Assembly: GCA_903861005.1 (NCBI GenBank)
Contig: CAIOSP010000081.1
Coordinates: 1 to 48,258, forward strand
Direction: 5' to 3'
DNA: 48,258 nucleotides
Source: an uncultured Pseudomonadota bacterium
GTDB taxonomy: Bacteria; Myxococcota_A; UBA796; GCA-2862545
In this document: in pieces, positions 33,763 through 42,740 of the stretch
Layout of the letters: every line of letters starts with the position of its first letter
How positions within the stretch are numbered: position 1 is the first letter of the stretch
Made by a program: the position numbers and the translations under genes
The notes under the pieces: generated by a model
What the model was told of the DNA's origin: nothing
Database searches by the model: none
The model's input: only the letters and a program-made list of their open reading frames with translations

Positions 33763-34416
33763 ATGGCGAATTCCAAGATGGGTCTGCTCGGCATCAAGCT
33801 CGGCATGACGCAGATCTACGTCGACGACAACGTCGTCCCTTGCACCATCGTGCAGCTCGGCCCGTGCCGCGTTCTCCAGGCCAAGACCACCGACGGCAAG
33901 GACGGCTACTCGGCCCTCCAACTCGGCTTCGGCTCGCAGAAGGAGCAGCGCATCACCAAGGCTGAGAAGGGTCACTTCGCCAAGACCTCCTCCGGCGTGT
34001 CGCGCTGGGTCTCTGAGATCCGCGTCACCGCGGCCGAAATCGAGAAGTACGCCCCCGGCACCGACATCCTGGTGACCGACGTGTTCGCGGCCGGCGACGT
34101 GGCCGATGTCATCGGCGACCGCAAGGGCCGCGGCTTCCAGGGCGTCATGAAGAAGTACCACTTCAAGGGCTTCATCCGCTCGCACGGCTCGCACGAGTAC
34201 TTCCGCCATGGCGGCTCGATCGGCACGCGCCTCACCCCTGGCATGACGCTCAAGGGCAAGAAGATGCCCGGTCGTCGCAACGGCCAGGTCACCGTGCAGA
34301 ACATCGACGTGGTCCGGGTTGAGGCCGAGCGCGGCCTGATCTTCCTCCGCGGCGGCGCTCCCGGTCCCAACGGCGGCCGCGTGAAGGTCCGTCTGGCCGT
34401 CAAGGGCAGCAAGTAG
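33763..34416 (+). CDS. rplC: 50S ribosomal protein L3, outside the S10 operon
   Basis: The 217-residue protein is a full-length L3, with MGLLGIKLGMTQIY at the start, the GRGFQGVMKKYHFKG and RSHGSHEYFR regions in the middle, GKKMPGRRNGQVTVQN and the final GGAPGPNGGRVKVR. It initiates assembly of the large subunit and contacts the peptidyl transferase centre. The ATG at 33763 has a GGAGG ribosome-binding site seven bases upstream. No rpsJ, rplD, rplW or rplB is present: the neighbours are algH and acetoacetyl-CoA synthetase, only 9 bp downstream. The gene looks intact. It could be a relocated sole copy or a second copy. Confidence 0.95.
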   Translation: MANSKMGLLGIKLGMTQIYVDDNVVPCTIVQLGPCRVLQAKTTDGKDGYSALQLGFGSQKEQRITKAEKGHFAKTSSGVSRWVSEIRVTAAEIEKYAPGTDILVTDVFAAGDVADVIGDRKGRGFQGVMKKYHFKGFIRSHGSHEYFRHGGSIGTRLTPGMTLKGKKMPGRRNGQVTVQNIDVVRVEAERGLIFLRGGAPGPNGGRVKVRLAVKGSK

Positions 34417-34425
34417 CCTTCGATC

Positions 34426-36384
34426 GTGTCCACGCCTCTGTGGACGCCCTCCGCGGCGCGCATCGAGCGCGCCCGGATCACCGCGTTCCGAAAGCTCGCC
34501 AGCGACCGGTCGGGGGAATCACTCCCCGACTATGACGCGCTGTGGGCTTGGTCGGTCCGCGAACCCGCCGCCTTCTGGTCGCTCCTCGCGGAGCACCTGG
34601 GCGTGCGCCTTCATGCTGCGCCCGTTGCGGTCCTGGAGCATCCGGTCATGCCCGGCGCCACCTGGTTCCGCGGCGCCACGCTGAACTTCGCCGAGAACCT
34701 GCTGCGCACGCGCAGCGACCGTCCCGCGATCGTGTCGGTGGACGAGTCCGGCGCCCCCGCCCGGGTGCTCAGCTTCGATGATCTTCGTGTCCAGGTCGCG
34801 CGCTTCCAGGCCTTCCTGGTCGCGCACGGCGTGGGCGTGGGGGATCGGGTCGCCGCCTGGATGCCCAACCGGGAAGAGACGGTGATCGCCATGCTCGCCG
34901 CGGCGGGTCTGGGCGCCACCTTCTCGTCATCCAGCCCTGACTTTGGCGTGCAGGGCGTGTTCGACCGCTTCGGCCAGATCCAGCCCAAGGTGCTGATCAC
35001 GTCCGACGGTTCGCGCTACGGCGGCAAGTCGCACAGCATGATGGACAAGGTCCGTGAGGTCGCCTCACGCCTGGGTGAGGGCCTCGCCGCCGTGGTCGTC
35101 GTACCGCTGGTGCACGAGTCCCCCGACGTGTCCGGCCTGCCCGGCGGCGTCGTGTGGACCGACGCGGTGGCGAACGACGCGGTCGAGCCCACCTTTGTGC
35201 CCCTGCCCTTCGATCACCCGCTGTACATCCTGTTCAGCTCGGGCACGACGGGCGTGCCCAAGTGCATCGTGCACGGGGCGGGCGGCACGCTCTTGCAGCA
35301 CGGCAAGGAGCTCGCGCTCCACACGGATCTGGGCCCAGGCGACGTGCTGTTCTACTTCACCACCTGCGGGTGGATGATGTGGAACTGGCTGGTGTCTGGC
35401 CTCTTCACCGGCACCACCATCGTCCTGTGGGATGGCTCGCCCGCGCACCCCACCACGGACGCGCTCTGGCGCATGGTCGCCGCGCACGGCGTCACCGCGT
35501 TCGGCACCAGCCCCAAGTACCTGTCCATGTGCGCCAAGGAGGGCGTCGAGCCCGGCCGCGACCTGAACCTGTCGCGCCTGCGCACCGTGCTCTCCACGGG
35601 CTCGCCCCTGTCACCGGACAACTTCTCCTGGGTCTACGAGCACGTCGGCGAGGACGTCCAGCTGGCGTCGATCTGCGGCGGTACCGACATCGTCAGCTGC
35701 TTCATGCTGGGCGCGCCCACCGAGCCCGTGTGGTCTGGCGAGATCCAGAAGCGCGGCCTGGGCATGGCGGTCGCCGCGTGGCGTGGCCAGGATGACCCCG
35801 TCGTCGGCGAGAAGGCCGAGCTGGTCTGCACCGTCCCGTTCCCCAGCATGCCGATCGGCTTCTGGAATGACCCGGACGGCGCCAAGTACCACAAGGCCTA
35901 CTTCGACACCTTCCCGGGCGTGTGGCGGCACGGCGACTGGATCGAGCTGACCGAGCACGGCGGCGTGATCGTCTACGGCCGCTCCGACGCCACGCTCAAC
36001 CCAGGCGGCGTGCGCATCGGCACCGCTGAGATCGATCGCCCGGTCGAGGCGCAGCCTGAGGTCGCGGACTGCGTGGTCGTCGGCCTGCCCGTCGGCGACG
36101 ACGTGGACATCGTGCTGTTCGTGGTCCTCAAGCCCGATCACACGCTGGATGACGCGCTGATCAGCCGCATCAAGACGGCCATTCGCAGCTCCGCCAGCCC
36201 GCGACATGTCCCGGCGCGCATACTGTCCGCGCCCGCCGTCCCCCGCACGATCAGCGGGAAGAAGGTCGAGATCGCCGTGCTCCGCGCCCTGTGCGGGGAC
36301 GCGGTCCCCAACCGCGACGCCATGGCCAACCCGGACGTGATCGACTGGTTCGCGTCTGAAGGTCGTCGGCTCGTCGGGAGATAG
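34426..36384 (+). CDS. aacS: Acetoacetyl-CoA synthetase
   Basis: The 652-residue adenylate-forming enzyme has the length and motifs of acetoacetate-CoA ligases: the N-terminal RITAFRKLA and [17 protein letters not shown], the phosphate loop [15 protein letters not shown], the GGTDIVSCF motif and the catalytic Lys in [12 protein letters not shown] near the C-terminus. It activates acetoacetate to acetoacetyl-CoA with ATP, which links ketone bodies or polyhydroxybutyrate breakdown products to central metabolism. The start is a GTG at 34426, nine bp after rplC. An esterase-like lipoprotein gene follows, which may act on related compounds. Confidence 0.92.
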   Translation: MSTPLWTPSAARIERARITAFRKLASDRSGESLPDYDALWAWSVREPAAFWSLLAEHLGVRLHAAPVAVLEHPVMPGATWFRGATLNFAENLLRTRSDRPAIVSVDESGAPARVLSFDDLRVQVARFQAFLVAHGVGVGDRVAAWMPNREETVIAMLAAAGLGATFSSSSPDFGVQGVFDRFGQIQPKVLITSDGSRYGGKSHSMMDKVREVASRLGEGLAAVVVVPLVHESPDVSGLPGGVVWTDAVANDAVEPTFVPLPFDHPLYILFSSGTTGVPKCIVHGAGGTLLQHGKELALHTDLGPGDVLFYFTTCGWMMWNWLVSGLFTGTTIVLWDGSPAHPTTDALWRMVAAHGVTAFGTSPKYLSMCAKEGVEPGRDLNLSRLRTVLSTGSPLSPDNFSWVYEHVGEDVQLASICGGTDIVSCFMLGAPTEPVWSGEIQKRGLGMAVAAWRGQDDPVVGEKAELVCTVPFPSMPIGFWNDPDGAKYHKAYFDTFPGVWRHGDWIELTEHGGVIVYGRSDATLNPGGVRIGTAEIDRPVEAQPEVADCVVVGLPVGDDVDIVLFVVLKPDHTLDDALISRIKTAIRSSASPRHVPARILSAPAVPRTISGKKVEIAVLRALCGDAVPNRDAMANPDVIDWFASEGRRLVGR

Positions 36385-36389
36385 CGCCA

Positions 36390-36420
36390 GCGCGCGGTTT
36401 TCAGGGTATGACCCGCGCGC
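36390..36420 (+). promoter_or_regulatory. GC-rich hairpin before the esterase lipoprotein gene
   Basis: The 8-bp arms GCGCGCGG (36390-36397) and CCGCGCGC (36413-36420) can form a hairpin with a 15-base loop, followed by GAGGTTTTT. It could act as a terminator after aacS, but the T run and GAGG also form the ribosome-binding region of the gene starting at 36431. The role is uncertain. Confidence 0.35.
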
Positions 36421-36430
36421 GAGGTTTTTC

Positions 36431-37348
36431 ATGCGCGCTCTGATCGCCCTGCTCCCGCTTGCCCTGTTCGCCTGCTCCGGTGGCTCCTCCAGCGGTGACG
36501 ACACCGACTCGGACGGCGCCGGCACGTCGGCCGATCCGCACGCGAACCTGCCCAAGCCCACGCCGCCGGCCGACTACTCGGGCGGCACCTGCCCCAAGAT
36601 CAAGGCCGGCACCATGTCGGGCTTTGAGTCCAACGGCACGGCGCGCAAGTTCCAGGTCGCCCTGCCGCCCGAGCCCCAGGGCGCGGGACTGATCTTCTTC
36701 TGGCACGGCAACGGCGACACCGGCACCAACTTCGCCGCGTACTTGAACGCCAGCAAGATCGCCAAGAAGTACAACCTCATCGTCTTCACGCCTGAGAAGG
36801 GCGCGGGCGGCATCGGGTTGGACTGGGGCGTCCCCCCCTCCAACGAGAAGGCCGATCTCACCTTCTTCGACGACATGCTGTCCTGCGCGGATCAGCAGTA
36901 CAAGATCGACCGCCGTCGCGTCTACACGCTCGGCTTCAGCGCCGGCGCGCTGTTCTCGTCGTTCCTGACTCTGAACCGCGCGGACCACCTCGCGGGCGCC
37001 GTGATCTTCTCTGGCGGCTCCGACGGCGGCGTGTCCGGCGTCGGCGGCGGCGTCAACGACTACGTCACCCCGGCCTGGGACATCCCCGTGCTGATGACCG
37101 AGGGCGGCGCGAACGACCAAGTCATCATCAACTTCCACGACATGACCGAGAACATGTCGACGAAGCTCCGCGCGGACGGCTCCACGGTCATCGTGTGCCA
37201 CCACACCCAGGGCCACACCCCGCCCTCCGGCTTTGACGCCTACGTGTGGCCGTTCCTGGACGCCGAGGTGTTCGGCCAGGCCAAGAGCCCCTACGCGGAC
37301 GGGCAGGACCCGTCCGGCGAGATCCCCGACATGTGCGTCTGGGACTAG
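36431..37348 (+). CDS. Esterase/PHB-depolymerase-like lipoprotein
   Basis: The 305-residue protein has a lipoprotein signal (lipobox FAC, Cys15) and an Asp/Ser-rich linker, then an alpha/beta hydrolase domain. The nucleophile Ser170 sits in GFSAG, the oxyanion region is WHGNGDTGTN (91-100), and His262 in TQGHTPP is the probable catalytic His. The pattern resembles extracellular polyhydroxybutyrate depolymerases and feruloyl esterases of the LpqC type. It would act at the cell surface or in the periplasm. Proximity to acetoacetyl-CoA synthetase suggests hydroxybutyrate use, but this is inference. The exact substrate is unknown. Confidence 0.75.
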   Translation: MRALIALLPLALFACSGGSSSGDDTDSDGAGTSADPHANLPKPTPPADYSGGTCPKIKAGTMSGFESNGTARKFQVALPPEPQGAGLIFFWHGNGDTGTNFAAYLNASKIAKKYNLIVFTPEKGAGGIGLDWGVPPSNEKADLTFFDDMLSCADQQYKIDRRRVYTLGFSAGALFSSFLTLNRADHLAGAVIFSGGSDGGVSGVGGGVNDYVTPAWDIPVLMTEGGANDQVIINFHDMTENMSTKLRADGSTVIVCHHTQGHTPPSGFDAYVWPFLDAEVFGQAKSPYADGQDPSGEIPDMCVWD

Positions 37349-37408
37349 CCTCGTCACGGCGCGACGTAGTTCGGACGCGCCTGACCTTGCACGCCTTCGG
37401 GGGTCGAG

Positions 37409-37765
37409 ATGTCCGTGCGCTTCGAGTCCCGTCACAAGCCGCTGCTGCCGCTCATGTCCTACATGCAGCGGCTGGCGGCGAGCACGGCGCTGGGCTTCGC
37501 GTTGGTCTTGATCTCCCTGGCCGTCGGCATGATCGGCTACCACGAGCTTGAGAGCCTGAGCTGGCTCGACGCCTACACCAACGCCTCCATGCTGCTGTCG
37601 GGCATGGGGCCGCTGACGCCGCCGGTGACGGTCGCGGGCAAGCTGTTCGCCGGCGTGTACGCGCTCTACAGCGGTTTCGCCGTGCTGGTGATCGCCGGCG
37701 TGGTGTTCGCCCCGGTGGTGCATCGCGCGCTGCATGCCTTCCACATTGATGAAGACGAGCGATGA
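37409..37765 (+). CDS. Two-helix pore-loop-like membrane protein
   Basis: The 118-residue protein has two transmembrane helices (about 25-47 and 80-103) separated by a segment SWLDAYTNASMLLSGMGP at 54-71, followed by a cytosolic basic/acidic tail. This layout resembles the pore module of two-helix potassium channels, but the selectivity-filter TVGYG is replaced by LSGMGP. It may be a channel relative with another selectivity or a non-conducting protein. The resemblance is by pattern only. The gene is in a plus-strand run of envelope genes. Confidence 0.55.
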   Translation: MSVRFESRHKPLLPLMSYMQRLAASTALGFALVLISLAVGMIGYHELESLSWLDAYTNASMLLSGMGPLTPPVTVAGKLFAGVYALYSGFAVLVIAGVVFAPVVHRALHAFHIDEDER

Positions 37766-37810
37766 TCCGCGCGTCCAACCGTCGCTGAATCTCCTCCTCT
37801 GAGGTCGCCC

Positions 37811-38545
37811 ATGCGTCTTTGCTTGGCTCTACTCCTGTCGGTCTCTGGCTGCGCCCACCTCAAGCCGGACACCACGCCGCCGGAGGCCCCGCAGGGTCGC
37901 TACGGCGTGCCCGTGCACGGCGATCTGATCGAGTCGTCGAGCGCGGACCTCAACGTGCACCTCGACATCCCGGTGTTCGACACGCTGCCCGAGCCCGGCC
38001 GCGACGCGCTCAACGCCGAGGTCCGCCAGAACGCGACCGACGCGCTCGCCGACATGCAGGTGCAGGTCGCGGCCGACATCCCCGAGCTGCGCGCCAACGG
38101 CTTCACCAGCGCCTACGACGTGTCCTCCGGGTACAGCGTCACGTTCGTCAACACGCGCTACCTGTGCTTTGACCAGTGGATCAGCGTGTACACCGGCGGC
38201 GCGCACCCCAACACCGCGCTGCGCACCTACACGATCGATCTCACCGATGGCAGCAAGGTCGCGCTGCCCGACCTGTTCAAGTCGCCCGACGAGGCGCTGC
38301 TCCGCTTGCAGGCGCAGGTCCGCACCAAGCTGCGCAGCACCGACTTCTTCGAGGAGGCCGGCTCCACGTGGGCGATCACGCCGAGCGCGCTGTTCCGCTT
38401 TGACGCGGAGGGCTTGGTGCTGACGTTCCAGCAGTACGAGGTCGCGCCGTACGCGTCGGGCTTCCCGGAGGTCACGCTGCCCTGGTCCACGCTTGACCTA
38501 GCGGCCAAACGCGACCTGCCTCCCGTGCAGCGCGCCAACGAGTAG
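37811..38545 (+). CDS. DUF3298/DUF4163-type lipoprotein
   Basis: The 244-residue protein has a lipoprotein signal (lipobox VSGC, Cys14). The mature region resembles the DUF4163 plus DUF3298 pair: DLNVHLDIPVFD at the start, then YSVTFVNTRYLCFDQWISVYTGGAHPN-type core around residues 108-138, and the YTIDLTDGSKVALPDLF motif at 139-156. Members such as the RsiV extracellular domain bind lysozyme-like ligands, but most bacterial lipoproteins of this type have no known function. It lies in a same-strand series of envelope genes. Confidence 0.75.
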   Translation: MRLCLALLLSVSGCAHLKPDTTPPEAPQGRYGVPVHGDLIESSSADLNVHLDIPVFDTLPEPGRDALNAEVRQNATDALADMQVQVAADIPELRANGFTSAYDVSSGYSVTFVNTRYLCFDQWISVYTGGAHPNTALRTYTIDLTDGSKVALPDLFKSPDEALLRLQAQVRTKLRSTDFFEEAGSTWAITPSALFRFDAEGLVLTFQQYEVAPYASGFPEVTLPWSTLDLAAKRDLPPVQRANE

Positions 38546-38622
38546 TCGGACGACGCGACGGGTTCTTCACTGGACCACCGGCCTGTGTCGGGGCTATCGT
38601 CGCTCTTACCCTGGAGGTCCCC

Positions 38623-39225
38623 GTGCGCTGGATGGCGTCGTGGGTGCTGCTGATCGCCGCCTGCCACCACGAACCCACCCCCGACACCGGCACGCCTGGT
38701 GACACGGTGGACACGCGTGAGCTGGGCTCGGACACCGACACCGGCATCACCTGGAAGGACACCGGCAGCGCCGTCACGCAGGAGACTGACTCCGTGCTCG
38801 ACGCGCCGATCGGCCCCACGGCGCTGGACGGCGTCTGGGTGGGCACGTTCACGTACACCGAGGTCGGCCCGATCGGGAAGGACCCCCAGTGCATCGGCGA
38901 CGTCACGCTGACGATCCATGGCGACGCACCGCGCCACGTGTCCGGCGAGTGGATCTGCACACACTGGGATCCGAACACCCCGCTTGGCTTGGGCTACGCC
39001 AAGCTCGACGGGTACACGTTCGCCACGCTCAACCCGGCCGACCTGACCCGCTTCCCGCTCGATGGCGCGTTCGGCGCGCGCAACATGCAGCTGTGGGAGT
39101 TTGAGCACCGGCCCATGCTGGTGGTCGACGACACCCTCACGCTCGACATCGATCAGGTCACCGGCATCGGCGCGCTCCGCGCCGGCCACAAGCTCACCGC
39201 CTCGCTCACCCGGTCCGCCCCATGA
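38623..39225 (+). CDS. D/T-rich lipoprotein coupled to a vWA lipoprotein
   Basis: The 200-residue protein starts with GTG and a lipoprotein signal (lipobox IAAC, Cys14). A linker rich in Asp, Thr and Gly follows (about 18-65), and then a domain of about 130 residues with a TLTIHGDAPRHVSGEWICTHW segment. I do not recognise the family. Its stop overlaps the ATG of the vWA lipoprotein by four bases, so the two are probably made together and may act together at the cell surface. Confidence 0.65.
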   Translation: MRWMASWVLLIAACHHEPTPDTGTPGDTVDTRELGSDTDTGITWKDTGSAVTQETDSVLDAPIGPTALDGVWVGTFTYTEVGPIGKDPQCIGDVTLTIHGDAPRHVSGEWICTHWDPNTPLGLGYAKLDGYTFATLNPADLTRFPLDGAFGARNMQLWEFEHRPMLVVDDTLTLDIDQVTGIGALRAGHKLTASLTRSAP

Positions 39226-40295
39226 ACCGCCTGACCTTCGCCACCCTGCTCCTACTCGGCGCCTGCCAGGACTACACGATCGCCGGCGATCCGATCCTCG
39301 CCGGACAGGGCGACGTGCCCGATCTCGCCGCGCCCGTGGGGCACGACGTGGTCCGGCTCGCCCGGTCGACGCGCTCCGACATCCTGTGGGTGCTCGACAA
39401 CTCCGGCTCCATGTCCGAGGAGCAAGACAACCTCGCGACCAACCTCAACGCCTTCTACGACCGCTTGGTGGAGTTCGACAGCGACTTCCACATCGGCGTG
39501 ATCACCACCGACGCGGACTCCACCACCAACGACGGCGTGCTGCTCAACGTGGCCGGGTACAACTACCTCACGCCTGAGGTCCCGTACGCCGACGAGCTCT
39601 TCCGCATGATGGTGCGCGTCGGCACCGGCGGATCGGGCGACGAGAAGGGCATCCAGACCACGTTCAGCGCGCTCGCGCAGCCCACCCCGTTCCTGCAGGA
39701 CGCCAACCAGGGCTTCCTGCGCGACGACGCGGCGCTGCATGTGATCATCGTGTCGGACGAGGACGACAGCTCCACGCTGTCGACCACCGAGTTGGCCACC
39801 TTCATGATGGCGATGAAGCCCAGCCTCGACACCGAGGTGACGTTCAACAGCATCGTCGGACCCACGCCGGACGGCTGCTCGAACCCGGACACCAACGCCG
39901 TCGCCGGGGCCCGCTACTCGGTGACCACGATGCGCGTCGGCGGCATCGAGCGGTCGATCTGCGAGCCCGACTGGGTCCCCGTCCTCGACGAGCTCGGCCT
40001 GCAGGCCGCCGGCCTCCGCCGCGAGTACTACCTGTCCCGCCTTCCCATCCCCGAGACGGTGAAGGTCCGCATCGACGACCCGGACGGCAGCGCCGAGGGG
40101 GTGCTGGTCGCCGGCGTCGACGAGGTGGACGCCGCGTGCACCGGCGCCGCGGGCCGCTGCTTCGGCTTTGAGTACGACGCGTTCAAGAACGCGGTCGTGG
40201 TGCTGGGCTATGACGGCGAGGGTGGCGCGCGCGTGCGCATCACCTACACGCTGCGCAGCGGCGGCACGGTCGAGGAGACCCAGCCCGCGCCGTGA
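39222..40295 (+). CDS. vWA-domain lipoprotein
   Basis: The 357-residue protein has a lipoprotein signal (lipobox LGAC, Cys15) and a von Willebrand factor A domain beginning with a MIDAS motif, WVLDNSGSMS (Asp59, Ser61, Ser63). Further features are a metal-loop Thr in ITTDADS and an SDEDDSS element near residue 180. Such domains bind protein partners through a divalent metal, in adhesion or complex assembly. The last 100 residues carry a beta-rich region without a known name. Translation is coupled to the preceding lipoprotein. Confidence 0.85.
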   Translation: MNRLTFATLLLLGACQDYTIAGDPILAGQGDVPDLAAPVGHDVVRLARSTRSDILWVLDNSGSMSEEQDNLATNLNAFYDRLVEFDSDFHIGVITTDADSTTNDGVLLNVAGYNYLTPEVPYADELFRMMVRVGTGGSGDEKGIQTTFSALAQPTPFLQDANQGFLRDDAALHVIIVSDEDDSSTLSTTELATFMMAMKPSLDTEVTFNSIVGPTPDGCSNPDTNAVAGARYSVTTMRVGGIERSICEPDWVPVLDELGLQAAGLRREYYLSRLPIPETVKVRIDDPDGSAEGVLVAGVDEVDAACTGAAGRCFGFEYDAFKNAVVVLGYDGEGGARVRITYTLRSGGTVEETQPAP

Positions 40296-40345
40296 CGCGC
40301 ATGGCCGGTCGACCGAGGTGTCGGCCGGCTTGAGCGAACGCCGCG

Positions 40346-41446
40346 CTAGAGCGTCGGGTAGTCCAGGTAGCCCTTGGCGCCGCCGCCGTAGAAGGTCGGC
40401 ACGTCCGGCGTGTTCCACGGCGCGTCCTCAGTCAGGCGACGCACCAGATCCGGATTGGCGATGAACGCCTTGCCGAACGCCACCAGGTCCGCGCCGTTCG
40501 CGAGCGCGTCCTCGGCGAGCGCCTTGGTGTAGCCGTTGTTCACCATCCACGCGCCGGTCCCGCCCGCGGCCCGGTACGCCGCGCGCAGCGCCACGTAGTC
40601 GAAAGGTCGATCCTCGAGCTCACGCGCGCCGCCGGTCTGGCCTTCGATCACGTGCAGGTACGCGAGCCCGAGCGGGGCCAGCTGCTGCACGACGTAGGTG
40701 AACAGCGCCTGCGGATCGGCGTCGACGACGTCGTTGGACGGCGTCACGGGCGACAGGCGAATGCCCACGCGGCCGCCGCCGATCGCCGCCACGATCGCCG
40801 TGGTCACCTCGACCAGCAGCCGCGCGCGGTTCTCGATGGATCCGCCGTAGGCGTCCGTGCGGTGATTGCTCGCGGTCTTCATGAACTGGTCGAGCAGGTA
40901 GCCGTTGGCGCCATGGATCTCGACGCCGTCAAAGCCCGCGTCCCCCACCGCCGCCACGGCCGCGCGGCGGTAGTCGTCGACGATGCCGGGCAGCTCAGAC
41001 AGCTCGAGCGCGCGCGGCGCGGACGTCTCCATCAACGTCGGCACGCCGTCGATCATCAGCACCGTGCGCGTCTTGGCGGTGATCGCAGACGGCGCGACCG
41101 GCGCCTGACCGCCCGGCTGCAGCTCGTTGCGCGACACACGCCCCACATGCCAGAGCTGCGTGACGATCTTGCCGCCCGCCGCGTGCACCGCGTCGGTGGT
41201 GCGTCGCCACGCGGCGATCTGCTCGGGCGCGTACAGGCCGGGCACGTCGGCGTAGCCCTGCCCCTGCTGCGTGATCGCCGTGGCCTCGGTGATGATCAGG
41301 CCCGCGGTCGCGCGCTGCCGGTAGTACTCGATCCCCAGCTCGGACGGGACCGCCCCAGGCGAGCGGTTCCGCGTCAGCGGCGCCATCACCACACGGTTGG
41401 CGAGCTGGAGGTCTCCGGCGACGAACGGCTCAAACAGGCTGGACAT
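40346..41446 (-). CDS. Old yellow enzyme family ene-reductase
   Basis: The product of about 366 residues is an FMN-dependent NADH:flavin oxidoreductase of the NemA/OYE type. Motifs seen are NRVVMAPLTRNRSP near the N-terminus, LIITEATAITQQGQGY, QLWHVGRVS, GVEIHGANGYLLDQFMK with NHRTDAYGGS, and the C-terminal ADLVAFGKAFIANPDLV. It probably reduces activated alkenes, nitroesters or similar electrophiles. The ATG at 41446 was chosen because AGGTG lies upstream; a GTG at 41452 adds two residues. It directly follows guaB on the same strand. Confidence 0.9.
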   Translation of the reverse strand: MSSLFEPFVAGDLQLANRVVMAPLTRNRSPGAVPSELGIEYYRQRATAGLIITEATAITQQGQGYADVPGLYAPEQIAAWRRTTDAVHAAGGKIVTQLWHVGRVSRNELQPGGQAPVAPSAITAKTRTVLMIDGVPTLMETSAPRALELSELPGIVDDYRRAAVAAVGDAGFDGVEIHGANGYLLDQFMKTASNHRTDAYGGSIENRARLLVEVTTAIVAAIGGGRVGIRLSPVTPSNDVVDADPQALFTYVVQQLAPLGLAYLHVIEGQTGGARELEDRPFDYVALRAAYRAAGGTGAWMVNNGYTKALAEDALANGADLVAFGKAFIANPDLVRRLTEDAPWNTPDVPTFYGGGAKGYLDYPTL

Positions 41447-41452
41447 GGGCAC

Positions 41453-42607
41453 CTACCGGCCCGAGTAGTTCGGGGCCTCTTCGAGCATCTCGACGTCGTG
41501 CACGTGGCTCTCGCGCAGTCCGTTCGAGGTGATCCGGACAAAGCGCGCGTCGCGCTGCATGAGCGCGAGCGAGCCGCAGCCCGAGTAGCCCATGGCCGCG
41601 CGCAGGCCGCCGATGAGCATGTAGATCGACTCGCCGACCGGGCCGCGCGCGGGCACGCGGGCCACGACGCCCTCGGGGACGAGCTTGCGCATCTCGGCCT
41701 CAGGGTCGCCGGAGCGGTCCTGGAAGTAGCGGTCGGACGAGCCGGCCTCCATGGCCTCCATCGAGCCCATGCCGCGGTAGGTCTTGAAGCGGCGGTCGCC
41801 CACGCGCATCATCTGGCCGGGCGACTCGTCGGTGCCGGCGAACATGGAGCCGATCATGACGGCGTCAGCGCCGGCCGCGATGGCCTTGGCGATGTCACCG
41901 GAGGCGCGGATGCCGCCGTCTGCGATGATCTGCTTGCCGTGGGCGCGCGCGATGCGGGCCGACTCGGCGACCGCGGTGAGCTGCGGCACGCCGGTGCCCG
42001 CGACGATGCGCGTGGTGCAGATGGACCCAGGGCCGACGCCGACCTTGACCACGTCTGCGCCCGCCTCGAACGCGGCCTCGGTGGCCTCGGCCGTGGCGAC
42101 GTTGCCGACCACCAGGGTCAGGTGCGGGTAGCGGGCCTTCACCACGCGCGCCGCCTCCAGCACGCCGGCGCTGTGGCCGTGCGCGGTGTCGATGACGACC
42201 AGATCCACGCCGGCCTCGACCAGCGCGGCCAGGCGCGCGTCGCGGTCGCCGCCGACGCCGATCGCCGCACCGACCACCAGGCGCCCGAGCGCGTCGACCG
42301 CAGAGGGGCCTGCGTGACGGGCGGTGTTCACCTCGATCGGGGCGGCCTTGACGCGGGCGACCTCGGCCGCCTGGCGCTCCCAGGAAAGGTTCTTGTGGAT
42401 GATGCCCAGACCACCGTGGGTGGCCACGGCGATCGCCATCTGGGACTCGGTGACGGTGTCCATGGCCGAGGAGAGCAGCGGGATGCCCAGGTTCACACCG
42501 CCGAGTCGGGTCGTCACGGCGACCTGCCCGGGGAGGACGTTGGAGGCCCTAGGGACCAGCAGAACGTCGTCAAAGGTGAGCGCGAGCGGGATGTCAGTGC
42601 TGAACAC
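41453..42607 (-). CDS. guaB: IMP dehydrogenase lacking the CBS (Bateman) domain
   Basis: The 384-residue protein is an IMP dehydrogenase, which turns IMP into XMP in guanine nucleotide synthesis. The core motifs are intact: [10 protein letters not shown], the catalytic loop GPGSICTTR with Cys197, [26 protein letters not shown], the [11 protein letters not shown] loop and SSDRYFQ. Most bacterial IMPDHs of about 490 residues carry two CBS domains between the first and second barrel strands; here they are replaced by a short link around residues 88-106. The GTG start at 42607 has GGAGG upstream; a longer frame to 42667 exists but lacks family sequence. Confidence 0.92.
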   Translation of the reverse strand: MFSTDIPLALTFDDVLLVPRASNVLPGQVAVTTRLGGVNLGIPLLSSAMDTVTESQMAIAVATHGGLGIIHKNLSWERQAAEVARVKAAPIEVNTARHAGPSAVDALGRLVVGAAIGVGGDRDARLAALVEAGVDLVVIDTAHGHSAGVLEAARVVKARYPHLTLVVGNVATAEATEAAFEAGADVVKVGVGPGSICTTRIVAGTGVPQLTAVAESARIARAHGKQIIADGGIRASGDIAKAIAAGADAVMIGSMFAGTDESPGQMMRVGDRRFKTYRGMGSMEAMEAGSSDRYFQDRSGDPEAEMRKLVPEGVVARVPARGPVGESIYMLIGGLRAAMGYSGCGSLALMQRDARFVRITSNGLRESHVHDVEMLEEAPNYSGR

Positions 42608-42740
42608 GGCGGCCTCCGTGCGGGGCCGCGCACCTAAACCGGTCGGGTCCCGGTGGCCATGCCCCAAGTGCTCTGGCGCTGCAAATGCGCGTCACAGGCC
42701 GTCATTGACACCGGCCAGCGACCGACGTACCCACCACCCC

